Assembly: GCA_964059195.1 (NCBI GenBank)
Contig: CAXKWD010000007.1
Location: 152,603,269-152,667,268, forward strand
DNA: 64,000 bases
DNA from: Ectobius pallidus
Taxonomy: Eukaryota > Arthropoda > Insecta > Blattodea > Ectobiidae
Direction: 5' to 3'
Each line of letters starts with the position of its first letter. Position 1 is the stretch's first letter. This document shows positions 53,101 through 62,382 of the stretch, piece by piece. The notes beneath the pieces are model-generated. The model saw only the letters and a list, made by a program, of their open reading frames with translations, did no database searches and was not told where the DNA came from. The position numbers and the translations under genes are program-made.

Positions 53101-54676
53101 TTCAAAGTAACTTCAAAGTAACATCAAAGTAACTTCAAAGTGACATGAGAGTAACTTCAAAGTAACATGAAAGTAACTTCAAAGTATAATGAAAGTAACT
53201 TCAAAGTAACTTTTAATAACTTCAAAGTAACATGAAAGTAACTTCAAAGTATCATCAAAGTAACTTCAAAGTAACTTCAAAGTAACATCAAAGTAACTTC
53301 AAAGTAACATGACAGTAACTTCAAATAACATGAGAGTAACTCAAAAGTAGCATGAAAGTAACATGAAGTAACTTTAAAGTAACATGAAAGTATCGTTAAA
53401 GTAACCAGAAAGTAACTTTAAAGTAACATGAAAGTAACTTTAAAGTAACATGAAAGTAACTAAAATAACACGAAAGTAACCCTAAAGTAATATCAAAGTA
53501 ACTTGAAAGTAACATCAAATTAACTTTAAAGTAACTTCAAAGTAACTTTAAACTAACTTCAAAGTAACTTCAAAGTAACATGAAAGTAACTCCAAAGTAG
53601 CATGAAGGTAACTTCAAAGTTCCTTAAAGTAACTTAAAAGTTCCTTCAAAGTAACTTAAGTTCCTCCAAAGTAACTTCAAAATAACATGAAAGTAACATT
53701 AAAGTAACTTCAAAGTAACATAAAAGAAACTTCCAGGTTACTTCAAAGTAATCTCAAAGTAACTTCAAAGTAACATGAAAGTATCTTCAAAGTAACATTA
53801 AAGTAACTTCACAGTAACATGAAAGTTTGTTCAAAGTAACATGAAAGTAACTTCAATGTAACATGAAAGTAACTTCAATGTTCCTTAAAGTAACTTAAAA
53901 GTTCCTTCAAAGTAACTTCAAAATAACATGAAAGTAACTTCAAAGTAACATGAAAGAAACTTCAAGGTTACTTCAAAGTAATCTCAAAGTAACTTCAAAT
54001 TTACTTCAAAGTAACATGAAAGTATCTTCAAAGTAACTTCAATGTAACATGAAAGTAACTTCAAAGTAACATGAAATTAACTTCAAAGTAACATGAAATT
54101 AACTTCAAAGTAACATGAAATTAACTTCAAAGTAACATGAAATTAACTTCAAATTAACATGAAAGTAACTTCAAAGTAACATGAAAGTAACTTCAATGTT
54201 CCTTAAAGTAACTTAAAAGTTCCTTCAAAGTAACTTCAAAATAACATGAAAGTAACTTCAAAGTAACATGAAAGAAACTTCAAGGTTACTTCAAAGTAAT
54301 CTCAAAGTAACTTCAAATTTACTTCAAAGTAACATGAAAGTATCTTCAAAGTAACTTCAATGTAACATGAAAGTAACTTCAAAGTAACATGAAATTAACT
54401 TCAAAGTAACATGAAATTAACTTGAAAGTAACATGAAATTAACTTCAAAGTAACATGAAATTAACTTCAAATTAACATGAAAGTAACTTCAAAGTAACAT
54501 GAAATGAACTCCAAATTAACATGAAAGTAACTTCAAAGTAACATGAAAGTAACTTCAAAGTAACATTAAAGTAACTTCAAAGTAAGTTGAAAGTAACTTC
54601 AAAGTAAGTTGAAAGTAACTTCAAAGTAACATGAAAGTAACTTCAAAGTAACATGAAAGTAACTTCAAAGTAACAT
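50173..54676 (+). repeat. 22-bp A-rich satellite built from two 11-bp halves
   Basis: From 50,173 the sequence changes to alternating 11-mers AAAGTAACTTC and AAAGTAACATG, giving a 22-bp period for about 4.5 kb. The core AAGTAACTT is an odd dyad, so the repeat can pair with itself. Divergence is much greater than in the 48-bp array, with point changes and 1-10 bp indels throughout. Some stretches are locally uniform: AAAATAACATC at about 50,880-50,960, AAAGTAACATC at 51,130-51,250, AAAGCAACATG at 51,280-51,410 and AAAGAAACTTC at 52,905-52,995. It ends at AAAGTAACAT near 54,676. Frames open on the minus strand here are low-complexity and not supported as genes. Confidence 0.95.
53862..54498 (+). 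repeat. 318-bp higher-order repeat inside the 22-bp satellite
   Basis: The marker TTCCTTAAAGTAACTTAAAA lies at 53,881 and again at 54,199, an offset of 318. Both are followed by the same series of unusual variants: AGTTCCTTC, AAAATAACATG, AAAGAAACTTC, AAGGTTACTTC, AAAGTAATCTC, AAATTTACTTC, AAAGTATCTTC and several AAATTAACTTC. A third, more diverged start of the series is at 53,620. Confidence 0.85.
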
Positions 54677-54728
54677 ACATGTATGGATGTATATTTATAT
54701 ATTTGTATATTTATTTCTATATTTATAG
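54674..54728. repeat. AT-rich boundary between satellite and retrotransposon
   Basis: A 12-bp palindrome, CATACATGTATG (54,674-54,685), is followed by about 40 bp of TATATTTATATATTTG-type sequence up to 54,728. The composition closely resembles the AT-rich tail at the other end of the retrotransposon (57,663-57,704). Confidence 0.7.
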
Positions 54729-54730
54729 AG

Positions 54731-55183
54731 CGTCTAATCATTGCTCTTCTACCAGAAGTAATGACTTGCAGCAAGAATCTAGTCTAGTCACCCGTGGTGT
54801 ACACATCGTTCTCGCTTGCTCCTGACCTACGATAAGTGTTTTAGGCAAACAGAAGGCTTCTGTAAAAATTAATGGTATGGTAAATTCAACTACAGTAGAA
54901 AGTGAACATGGATGTACTTCTGAGAAAGTAAACGTAGAAAATTCTGGAGTTGAAATCTTGGACAACGTAAACAAACCTAAACCTATAAATGGCACTGTAC
55001 TCTGGACTTACCTATTCCTCATTTCGGTTTGATGTGTATGAAGAAAACTTTGAAAAAGCCCTGGATGCTCAAAATTGGCCAAAAAGTGCAAGAATAAGAC
55101 GTTTTTTATTCCCTATGAACGACCGTCGTCAACATCAACAGCAAAACCAAGTCCCAGTGAGCGGTGTAAATCAGACGCAGTGA
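54731..55183 (+). pseudogene. LINE ORF1 C-terminal remnant
   Basis: The best part is a 64-residue frame at 54,989-55,183 containing LTYSSFRFDVYEENF, then NWPKSARIRRFLFP. This pattern (aromatic-SF-x-V, then WP-x-x-x-R-x-R-R-F) is typical of the C-terminal end of ORF1 proteins in arthropod LINEs, which bind RNA/DNA as part of the retrotransposition particle. The upstream reading continues in another frame (about 54,731-54,988; NSGVEILDNVNKPKP is readable) but carries a TGA near 54,824 and needs a frameshift near 54,990 to join. The ATG at 54,989 follows an in-frame TAA directly, so it is probably not a true start. Family assignment comes from motif memory and is moderate. Confidence 0.55.
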
Positions 55184-55197
55184 TAACCTCTGATACT

Positions 55198-55449
55198 ATG
55201 AGTAATAACAATAAGTCAACAAATATGATGTTAAGTACCTTGTTTAAGGTACTGTTTATGTTTTTAAACATACAGGGACTAAGTGGAAAGTCAATTGTCT
55301 TGAATGACTTCATAAGCAACAACTCTTTTAACTTCTTATGTCTAAGTGAACACTGGTTAACCAAAACAAAAATTGAATGTTTCAACATCATAGGTTATAA
55401 GTGTGTATCCTACTACTCAAGATCTTGTTCCAGGAGAGGAGGTACATAA
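55198..55449 (+). pseudogene. LINE ORF2, truncated endonuclease domain
   Basis: The frame opens at a plausible ORF2 ATG (55,198), 15 bp after the ORF1 stop, which is a normal LINE spacing. It reads MFLNIQGLSGKS with the endonuclease motif-I Asn (LNIQGL), then LSEHWL, matching the catalytic Glu motif usually seen as SETWL. It then reaches SRRGGT, the RGGG motif that normally begins a further 150 or so residues of endonuclease. It stops at TAA 55,447-55,449 instead. In the next frame, ISYRSFTDYEVEQF, typical of the endonuclease-RT linker, begins immediately. The sequence therefore shows a deletion (roughly 450 bp by family length, inferred) with a frame change at about 55,440. The Asp and His catalytic motifs are lost, so endonuclease activity is excluded. 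Confidence 0.75.
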
Positions 55450-57569
55450 GTCAATCAGAGAGTAAACCAATATCTTACAGAAGTTTTACTGATTATGAGG
55501 TAGAACAGTTTAAGTTTAAGATGAACTCAGTAAACTGGAATATATTCCTAAATGACTTTAATATAACTTCTGAGGAACTATTTAATAAATTCTTTAATGT
55601 TCTAATACTTAATTTGAACGAATGTTTTAAGCTCAGAATGAATAATAATAGTGTCTGTAAGAAACAAAATCACTCTTGGTATACCAATGAGTTAAAAGTT
55701 TTGAAGAAGAATTTGATGCTACTGTATGATGCCTACAAGAAATTTGTGTCCAACTATAAACAAGGTTATTTAAAACTTAAAAATGTATACAGAGATAAAC
55801 TTAAGGAGGCCAAATTACAATATAATATAAGCTTGATTAACAACTCTGACAATAAATCTAAGACTGCATGGGCAATCATAAACAAATTTAAAGTAAGTAG
55901 TTCCAATAAGGCAAGCATTCCACTTTCTGCAGACTCCCTAAGCAATTATTTTATAAATTGTGTTGATGAAATCAGATCACAAGTTACTGAATCTAACGTA
56001 TCGTATAAGGATTTATTGACAAATCTTAATCCGAGCAATGCAAATTTATATTGGAGTGAAGTCTCTGTTGAGGAGGTATTGAAGATTGTATTTAATCTCA
56101 AGAATTCAAACAGCATCGATATATATGGCATGACGAACAATCTTCTGAAGAAAATAATTGATACCATAGCATTTCCTTTATCCGTTTGTATAAATCGGTG
56201 TATGTCTCAAGGCTCTTTTCCAAAGTTACTTAAAGTTGCTAGGGTAGTTCCGGTGTTTAAAAAGGGATCTCCTTTGGATGTTTCAAGTTACCGCCCCATA
56301 TCTTTAATTCCCGTATTATTAAAAGTTTTTTAATATGTAATTCATAATCAAATCTATAGTTATTTTGAAAATTTGGAAATGTTCTATAATCAGCAATATG
56401 GTTTTCGCAAAGGTAGGAGTACAATTGATGCTATTGTAACATTGGTCAATGACGTTTTGGAGTCTTTTGAGAACGGTAGTTATCTCTGTGGTATTTTTTG
56501 CGATTTGAGCAAGGCTTTCGATTGTATTGAACACGAAATCCTAATTAATAAATTAAACTTTTATGGTATTAAAGATATTCAGCTGGAACTCTTAATTTCA
56601 TATTTGAAAGAACGCCAGCAGATTGTTAGTGTCAACAATGAAATTTCTGCAACCCAGAATATAAAACGTGGGGTTCCTCAGGGCTCCATTTTGGGTCCCT
56701 TGTTGTTTCTTATTGCAGTCAATGACTTGCCATGCAATGTGCCTTGTACCTCTGTTGTATATGCTAATGATACAACCTTTATTTCCACTGAGAAGAACTT
56801 CGAAAATCTGTTGGTGAATATGGAAAATATCAAGGAAAATGCAGGTGTATGGTTTAAATCGAATAGCTTATTACTAAATGATGAAAAAACAGTTCACATG
56901 GTTTTCAGTTTAAAACACACATTGGAATTGACACCTAACATTAATTGTACAAATGTGAAATTTTTGGGCATGTATATTGACAGCAAATTGACCTGGCACA
57001 ATCATATTGAGTTCATAAAGTTAAGACTATCGAAAGCAATATTCCTCCTCAGGAATTTAAGAGACCAAATACCTCTAAGCTATTTAAGAAGTATGTATTT
57101 TGCTTTTTGCGAATCAATCATCAGATATGGTATCATTCTGTATGGAGGTAGCAGTGGTACTAAGGATATTCTAATACTTCAGAAAAAGATTGTTAGAATA
57201 ATAAGAAAATGTGATAGCAGAACGCCATGTAGGCCAATCTTCAAAGACCTAGGAATTTTAACTATTTTTAATTTGTATATTTATAGCAATTTAGTTCTTT
57301 TGCATACAAATGCTAACAATTTTGGTCTAAGAAGTGACATACACACTCATCATACTAGATCTAAAAATATGATCAATTTACCACTCTGCAGACTATCCAA
57401 AACTCAAAATAGTCATGTTTACATTGGACCTAAGCTATATAACAAGCTACCCTACAATTTTAAATGTCTTCATTTGAATGCTTTAAAAAGCAAACTGCAT
57501 AGATGGTTAGTCTTAAACCCTTTTTATTCTGTGGACGAATTTATGTTAAGTGAAATAATTTTACCATAA
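55443..57569 (+). pseudogene. LINE ORF2, reverse transcriptase with nonsense codon and mutated catalytic box
   Basis: This is the reverse-transcriptase half of ORF2, which would copy element RNA into DNA at the target site. The linker is followed by VARVVPVFKKG and SYRPISLIP (RT motifs 0-1), ending at an in-frame TAA at 56,331-56,333. The same frame resumes at once with YGFRKGRSTIDA (motif 2), IFCDLSKAFD (motif A with its catalytic Asp), RGVPQGSILGPLLF (motif B), YANDTT (motif C), FLGMYIDSKLTW (motif E) and a 3' region with HHTRSK. The catalytic pair is Asn-Asp instead of Asp-Asp; the codon at 56,766-56,768 is AAT. The reading frame is otherwise open for about 700 codons, so decay is recent or slow. 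The end at 57,569 is a TAA. Confidence 0.92.
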
Positions 57570-57704
57570 TTGTTGGGTTATAAACATAGTAAATAAGCAA
57601 TGCATTTATTTTCTTTGACACTGTCTATTGCCTGTATTTGAGCTTAACGACAATAAATCTATCTTTATTTATTTACATATTTATTTATTTATATATTTAT
57701 TTAT
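57570..57704 (+). other. LINE 3' UTR and AT-rich tail
   Basis: A short 3' UTR follows the ORF2 stop, with AATAAA at 57,652-57,657. The last 40 bp are an irregular TTTATTTATT/TATATTTATT repeat in place of poly(A), as many insect LINEs of this type have. Directly after the tail, CGCC-ACAA-GGCG (57,705-57,716) can form a 4-bp-stem hairpin and may be flanking DNA. Confidence 0.7.
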
Positions 57705-57716
57705 CGCCACAAGGCG

Positions 57717-58080
57717 ATTGATTAGCACGGCCTCAAGTGAGTGTGACTTGTGGAGCTGAAGAGCCGGTGGCCGTAGAGACTAGTGACCGGAGGGACTGGT
57801 GAACGAGGGAGCTAGTGAACGGAAGAACTGGTGGACTGGACTGGGCTGAGACAGTGCCGTCCCGGGGAAGTCTGCGCGACAGGTGGATCGATCAGCGGAG
57901 TTGACCTACGCGACGTGGAATTATCTCGACTGGGAGTCCGCACAGTGCGTGCGAACGGAACAGTGCTGTAATTAGGACTGAGCACAGTGAGAGTGAGCAC
58001 TGAACAGGACAGTGAACTGGCGAACAGTCTGGAGCTTTCTGGCTGTATAGATCACTGTGAAAGGATCCTTCAATTAGGAA
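57717..58080. other. Unclassified GC-rich block
   Basis: This stretch is far richer in G, C and CpG than anything else in the window. It contains short imperfect repeats around GACTAGTGACC, GACTGGTGAACG and GAGCTAGTGAACGG (57,777-57,840), and several ACAGTG motifs (57,930-58,025). No frame longer than about 60 codons exists. It could be the untranslated leader or LTR of another retroelement, or an exon-like piece. Nothing in it lets me decide. Confidence 0.4.
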
Positions 58081-58920
58081 CTTGGTGTTCTGATTTTGAA
58101 CCCCGACGAGCCCTTGTTACAATATTATTTATTAGTTAACAAAATCTGGTTTCATAGAAATCGTGAAGCGTATTAATATTTTTCAAATAGTACACGAATG
58201 TATATGTAAATTTCCACCACTGTACTAGTAATATTGAATAACAGGTAAAGACGTTGTGTTGCTGAATACAAAAAATCTTTTGATTATAATACTGAATATG
58301 ACATTTATTGGTAACTTACAATGTTGAGTCATTCATACATTTATTGAATTACCAAGTGGTTGTGTAACACTCTTTCATGTTATTGTTCATTTACATTATT
58401 CTGAAATAGTCATCTTGTTTCTCTAACTGTGACCTCGAAATTAAAGTTTTCTTTCCAGACACACGACACTAAATAGATCCCACTTTTCTTTTCTTAGAAC
58501 ATCAGCATAAGTACTATAAAAGCAAGATATTACTTGACGATTAATCAAATTCATAGTATAATTATTTGTACACAGCTGATTAACACAAAAAAATATTTTC
58601 ATTTAAACATGGATGACAAATTACAGGGCTACCAACACTAAATTAACAAGATATTTCAGCAATGGCATATGGGCATTTGTTAAAATATAGTGTTTTGGAC
58701 TCGATCAATGTTCTTAATTAAATTTACTCACCATGTATTAGTTTCTACATTCTGCAACTGATCCAAGCTCTACTACTTCCATTTGGCGCTCATTGGTAAC
58801 GGAAAAATCTGCAAATGTCGTTCGTGTTTTGACAACTTTTGTTGAGGTTCCATCTCAAAGGCTTCATCAAATATGGTTACAGTTTGACTGAAACAGAATT
58901 CAGTAATTAATAAAAGTTAA
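58081..58920. other. AT-rich intergenic DNA, no feature seen
   Basis: No frame of useful length, RNA gene, palindrome or repeat stands out on either strand. Confidence 0.6.
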
Positions 58921-59230
58921 TTTGGAATATTAGGAGCAAAGAACAAAGATTTAAAAACATTAAAACAAAGTATTTCCGTGGTTTTCCGGGGATAAGCTGT
59001 AATTGGCAAGGGCAAACCACTGAAACCTTAACTAGATGGCAATGCCAACAAAAAATGTGATTCAGAAATTCCCTGGGCATATTAGAAGTAAAGAACAAAG
59101 AAAAATTATTTAAAGTCATTTTCTCAGGATTTCCGTGGTTTTCCGGGTATATGCTGTAATTGATAAGGGGGCACACAACTAAAAAAACTAGACGGCAATA
59201 TAAAAAAAATATGTGATTCAGAAATTCTAA
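58921..59230. repeat. Diverged tandem duplication of about 155 bp
   Basis: Two adjacent copies (about 58,921-59,078 and 59,079-59,230) share AAAGAACAAAGA, TTTCCGTGGTTTTCCGGG, GCTGTAATTG, AACTAGA-GGCAAT and ATGTGATTCAGAAATTC in the same order, with substitutions and small indels between them. It has no coding potential. CCGTGGTTTTCC followed by a small-word-rich stretch recalls dispersed insect repeats, but I cannot assign a family. Confidence 0.85.
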
Positions 59231-60608
59231 AAATGTAACGGATTATACAAATAGTAAATTACTTTCGTGCTTTGTCGTATAACTAACAGCTGCAACATCA
59301 CGGTATACTATGAATCAACCATCCATGAATCGATTCGAGTTACCGTGTCGGTACCAATGCTACCAATGGTGCATGTAAGACATAGTTAACACTTGTAATT
59401 GTAGTATCTGCACTTGTAATTTTAGTTTCTGCATTTGTAATTGTAGTGGTTTACGGAACAAGTTCTGTTATGAACCTTAAAGTAATACGGTAAGAACGAA
59501 GAAAGAAAGCTATTTTTGTATGCAGATTAGCTTCAGCTGTTTCAATTTCTGAAATGACACAATATTAAAAGGCCATAATGTGGAATATCTCAAAACTTTT
59601 AAGCTGAAAACAAAATATGCCTTCTATTTTTATGTTGACCCCCCCCCCCCCCCGTTAACTAAATTTCACAGCCTGCTTTGTCCCTGATAACCCGAAAATA
59701 CAAAATGCTTCTATTGTTCTTTGAAAAAAATATACTATATATATGGGAGAAAGATAAATATTTTCCATTTCATTGCGTCTTAAATTTCGAGCCCCACTAA
59801 CTTCACAGTAAAATAAAGGGGTCCCTGCACAATAAAGATTACCTTGCCCAGTCCAGATCGCATGAATAAGCTTCAAGGTCGTATTGGACGACTGGACTAT
59901 TTCAGTCCAAACATGGCGGCCCATATCTCTGTAAAGAACATTACAGCGTAAATAATCGCAGCTCTGTGTATACTAATCGACTGGAAACAGCATCAAACGT
60001 GCCTTTATCTTCTCTTTTGTCATACAATACGGCTTTGTGTTAAAGCTAATCAATGACTTCTCTATAATAGTTATAATCACAAATCAATACAGTCTAAAAT
60101 ACAGAATACCGAGTGTTAGTGACTACACTGCATGCAATCAATGCTACAGATGTATTAGGGTCATTCTAAAAAAAAATCGCCGTTTTGATGCCACAGGCCT
60201 GAAAAAGGCACTTCTAGTTGAGGTATCAAGCAATTTGTTTTCCAGATTTCGCCCCAAACCCATGCGAGTTTCTGCGGCACTTTAAATAATTTCTATGTAT
60301 ACATCGTGGAATGTAACGTTTATGTTTATACAAAAAAAAGTGGGGAAAAGTAAGTAGTGTGACTGTCACAACCTATATTCTGCATCCAACATTTTGACTT
60401 CTTGATATGAAAAGGCCCAAAATGAATCGTCATTCGCGGATGAATGTTAGATCAACATCCTAATGAAAATGTCTAGAGTATGTTTCAGAATTTCGAGAAA
60501 GAATCCGAGCCAGAAAGTTCATTTGAATCTTTGTCACAGGAAACCGTGATACAAATACTCTCGAATTGGTCCCTCAAGTCAAGGCGGATTTTCCAAATAC
60601 GTCAATAT
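59231..60608. other. Intergenic DNA with a 15-C run, no gene supported
   Basis: Apart from the minisatellite at 59,391-59,448, the stretch holds a run of 15 C at 59,639-59,653, which is length-unstable and prone to sequencing error, and a hairpin TGGACT-ATTTC-AGTCCA at 59,893-59,909. Frames of 80-90 codons (minus 59,655-59,924; plus 60,037-60,285) lack recognisable domains and are not annotated as genes. Confidence 0.6.
59391..59448. repeat. 21-bp minisatellite, 2.8 copies
   Basis: ACTTGTAATTGTAGTATCTGC at 59,391-59,411 (given here only as the first unit's outline: ACTTGTAATT, then GTAGTATCTGC) is followed by ACTTGTAATTTTAGTTTCTGC-like sequence to 59,432. A partial third unit, ATTTGTAATTGTAGTGG, comes next. 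Confidence 0.85.
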
Positions 60609-61196
60609 TAGGGATGGGTCGATACCAGATTTTCTCGATACTCGCTACTCGATACTGATACATGATTTTTTTTCCTCGATACCGTCAACATTAGCTACAA
60701 TAAATAGGTACATTAAAAATTAAAAGTTGAGAGAACTTTGTAACACCAACTAAATTAAGTGTGCATATTTATTGAGGCAAAATTTAATATCATCAGTAGC
60801 CTATAATTATTTTTAAACTCTACATTAAAACTAAAATTAGTTTTTGAAACAGTCCACTTACAAGTTTTTGTTCAAAAATTACAATGAGGTTTGGACAGTC
60901 AGCTTGCTTGTTTTGTTATTGAAACATTTGACAGGAAACGAAACAATTAAGAATATCTTCTGTTTGGATTTTAAAAGTCGGAAAGTCTTTATTAATGACT
61001 AGACAAAAGTCCATAAGGAGTAATAGAAGTATTTACTATATTTAGTAGACTACTAAAAGCAGAAAGAGATACCGCATTTCCTTAAATTGAAGAAGTACCA
61101 AAGTACCGAGCGAGTTTTCTGAAGTATCGCTCGATGCCGATACCATGCAAGTATCGAGAGCATCGAGGTATCGAAAGTATCGAGGACCCATCCCTA
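60609..61196. mobile_element. hAT-like MITE, 588 bp
   Basis: The ends are 12-bp perfect terminal inverted repeats, TAGGGATGGGTC (60,609-60,620) and its complement (61,185-61,196). They are flanked by GTCAATAT (60,601-60,608) and GTAAATCT (61,197-61,204), which agree at six of eight bases and fit an aged 8-bp hAT target duplication (T at position 2, A at position 7 in the left copy). Inside each end lie subterminal motifs in opposite orientation: TCGATAC four times on the left (60,619-60,682) and GTATCGA three times on the right (61,151-61,183). These are plausible transposase-binding sites. No transposase is encoded, so the element depends on an autonomous relative. Confidence 0.8.
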
Positions 61197-61201
61197 GTAA
61201 A

Positions 61202-61515
61202 TCTTCTCTATATATATAAAAGGCTTTGTCCTGACTGACAGGAATCAACGTAGAGCCTAAACTATAACAGGTAGAGACTTGGAATTTTGACAGTACCTTC
61301 GTTTCATAATGTAGGTGCTCACTAAGAAGGGATTTTGAAAAATTCTGATTCTAAATGCCAAAAATTAAATGTTTTTGAAAATACTTAATCCCTTTTTGCA
61401 TAGAATTATCGAAACAAATTCACAGAACATATTGTTGCCAATGGTATAGGTGGGTTTGGATTAAATTAAATGGATGTTTGACAAATTAGAGAAGGTATCA
61501 TTATAATTAATATTA
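61202..61515 (+). mobile_element. Helitron-like 5' end, truncated
   Basis: TCTCTATATATATAAAAGGC starts at 61,205 (or TC at 61,202 after an A). It is followed by TTGTCCTGACTGACAGG and TAGAGACTTGGAATTTTG, a layout common at the 5' ends of insect Helitrons. No 3' hairpin with CTAG is seen before the second 5' end at 61,516. The copy is therefore either a 5' fragment or the outer part of a composite element. Confidence 0.5.
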
Positions 61516-62041
61516 TCTATATTAATAAAAGGAACTGTCCTCGATGTCCAGGGAAATCTACTGAACGCAAAGATCTGAAATTTTAAACATAGGTGGGCTG
61601 AAGGGTCGGAAAATGCACCGCGAAGCCGGAATTTTAATTTTAGTTTTCGTTCGTGAGTTATGAGTGAAAAACGGGCAAAAAACGTGCATTTTTTGCGTTT
61701 TCAAAACATAAGTTTTCAGTTATACATTTCAATGTCAAATCAATTACAGTTGGCTTTGTCTATTTTTGTCATACCTTGAAAATAAAACTTTCGCGATCGC
61801 TTGAATGTTGTAAGCCCTAAATATGGTCAAACGTTGTTTTATTTGGACGAATCTCACTATACAGAGGTTTTCTGGGCCAAGAAACACGAATCTGAGGTCG
61901 CTTTTACCAGGCGATGCTATCTAATCGTGGTATGTAGTCCACGTGATTTAGGAGTTAATAAATATTATGATTTTACTATTATGCTCTTAATTTTTAATTT
62001 TTGAAATAATTATCGCGGGCGAAGCCGCGGGCACATGCTAG
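61516..62041 (+). mobile_element. Non-autonomous Helitron, 526 bp
   Basis: The 5' end is A followed by TCTATATTAATAAAAGG at 61,516. The 3' end is CTAG at 62,038-62,041 followed by T, as expected for insertion between A and T. The GC hairpin CGCGG-GCGAAG-CCGCG (62,014-62,029) lies 8 nt before CTAG. TC start, hairpin, CTRR end and A/T insertion site are the diagnostic Helitron features. It has no Rep/helicase coding capacity; the 67-codon frame at 61,801-62,004 has no known domain. Confidence 0.82.
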
Positions 62042-62382
62042 TATATTAATAAATGAACAGGTAATAGATAAATACAGTAGTTAAACGAAAATAAATTGGT
62101 AAACAGACAAATAGCCTTAATTAATAAAACGCTATCAAAACAGAAGGTATATGGACAGAAGGCATACGTTAATAACTTTGCTTAAGAAGAAGATATAAGG
62201 CGTATACCTTCGTATACTCTCGACTACATCAATGCATGAGTGTTTAGGGAAATTTCGACATATAACTGTTTATCGTGCTGTAAATCCAAGAAACGGTGCT
62301 TTCCGGAGGTTTCTGTGCCCAGAATTTTTTAGTTTCTTAGCTTAGGTTTGAACCCGTGAACCTCTGCAACAAAGAAATATTG
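62042..62382. other. AT-rich intergenic DNA
   Basis: No gene is seen. A 9-bp inverted repeat (GAAGGTATA 62,143-62,151; TATACCTTC 62,203-62,211) is separated by 51 bp. Confidence 0.6.

Larger units (their letters stand above)
54686..57704 (+). mobile_element. Degenerate non-LTR retrotransposon (Jockey/CR1-like), 5' truncated
   Basis: In order, the element contains an ORF1 C-terminal remnant, a short intergenic stretch, the start of an apurinic-type endonuclease domain, a reverse-transcriptase domain and an RT C-terminal region. A 3' UTR with AATAAA at 57,652 follows, then a 40-bp tail of TATTTATTT-type repeats. This order is that of LINE elements of the Jockey/CR1 group, and the family is inferred from RT motif style only. 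The 5' part of ORF1 is absent and no clear target-site duplication is visible, partly because both flanks are AT-rich. All coding parts are broken, so the copy cannot move by itself. It is the first transposon seen to the right of 54.7 kb of satellite. Confidence 0.9.

Noticed and set aside
54738..54995. Minus-strand 85-codon frame
   Set aside because: It lies antisense to the LINE ORF1 remnant and has no domain; it is a shadow frame.
59655..59924. Minus-strand 89-codon frame starting MGRHVWTEIVQ
   Set aside because: It looks compositionally protein-like for its first 50 residues, but I recognise no family, splice context or promoter, and it ends beside a 15-C run. It could be a TE fragment and is worth a protein search only.
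60037..60285. Plus-strand 82-codon frame
   Set aside because: No recognisable motif; length is within chance in this composition.
61801..62004. Plus-strand 67-codon frame
   Set aside because: It lies wholly inside the non-autonomous Helitron and has no Rep or helicase motif.
62330..62372. B-box-like GGGTTCAAACC on the minus strand (62,345-62,355)
   Set aside because: No matching A box, cloverleaf or terminator was found, so a tRNA or SINE call is not supported.
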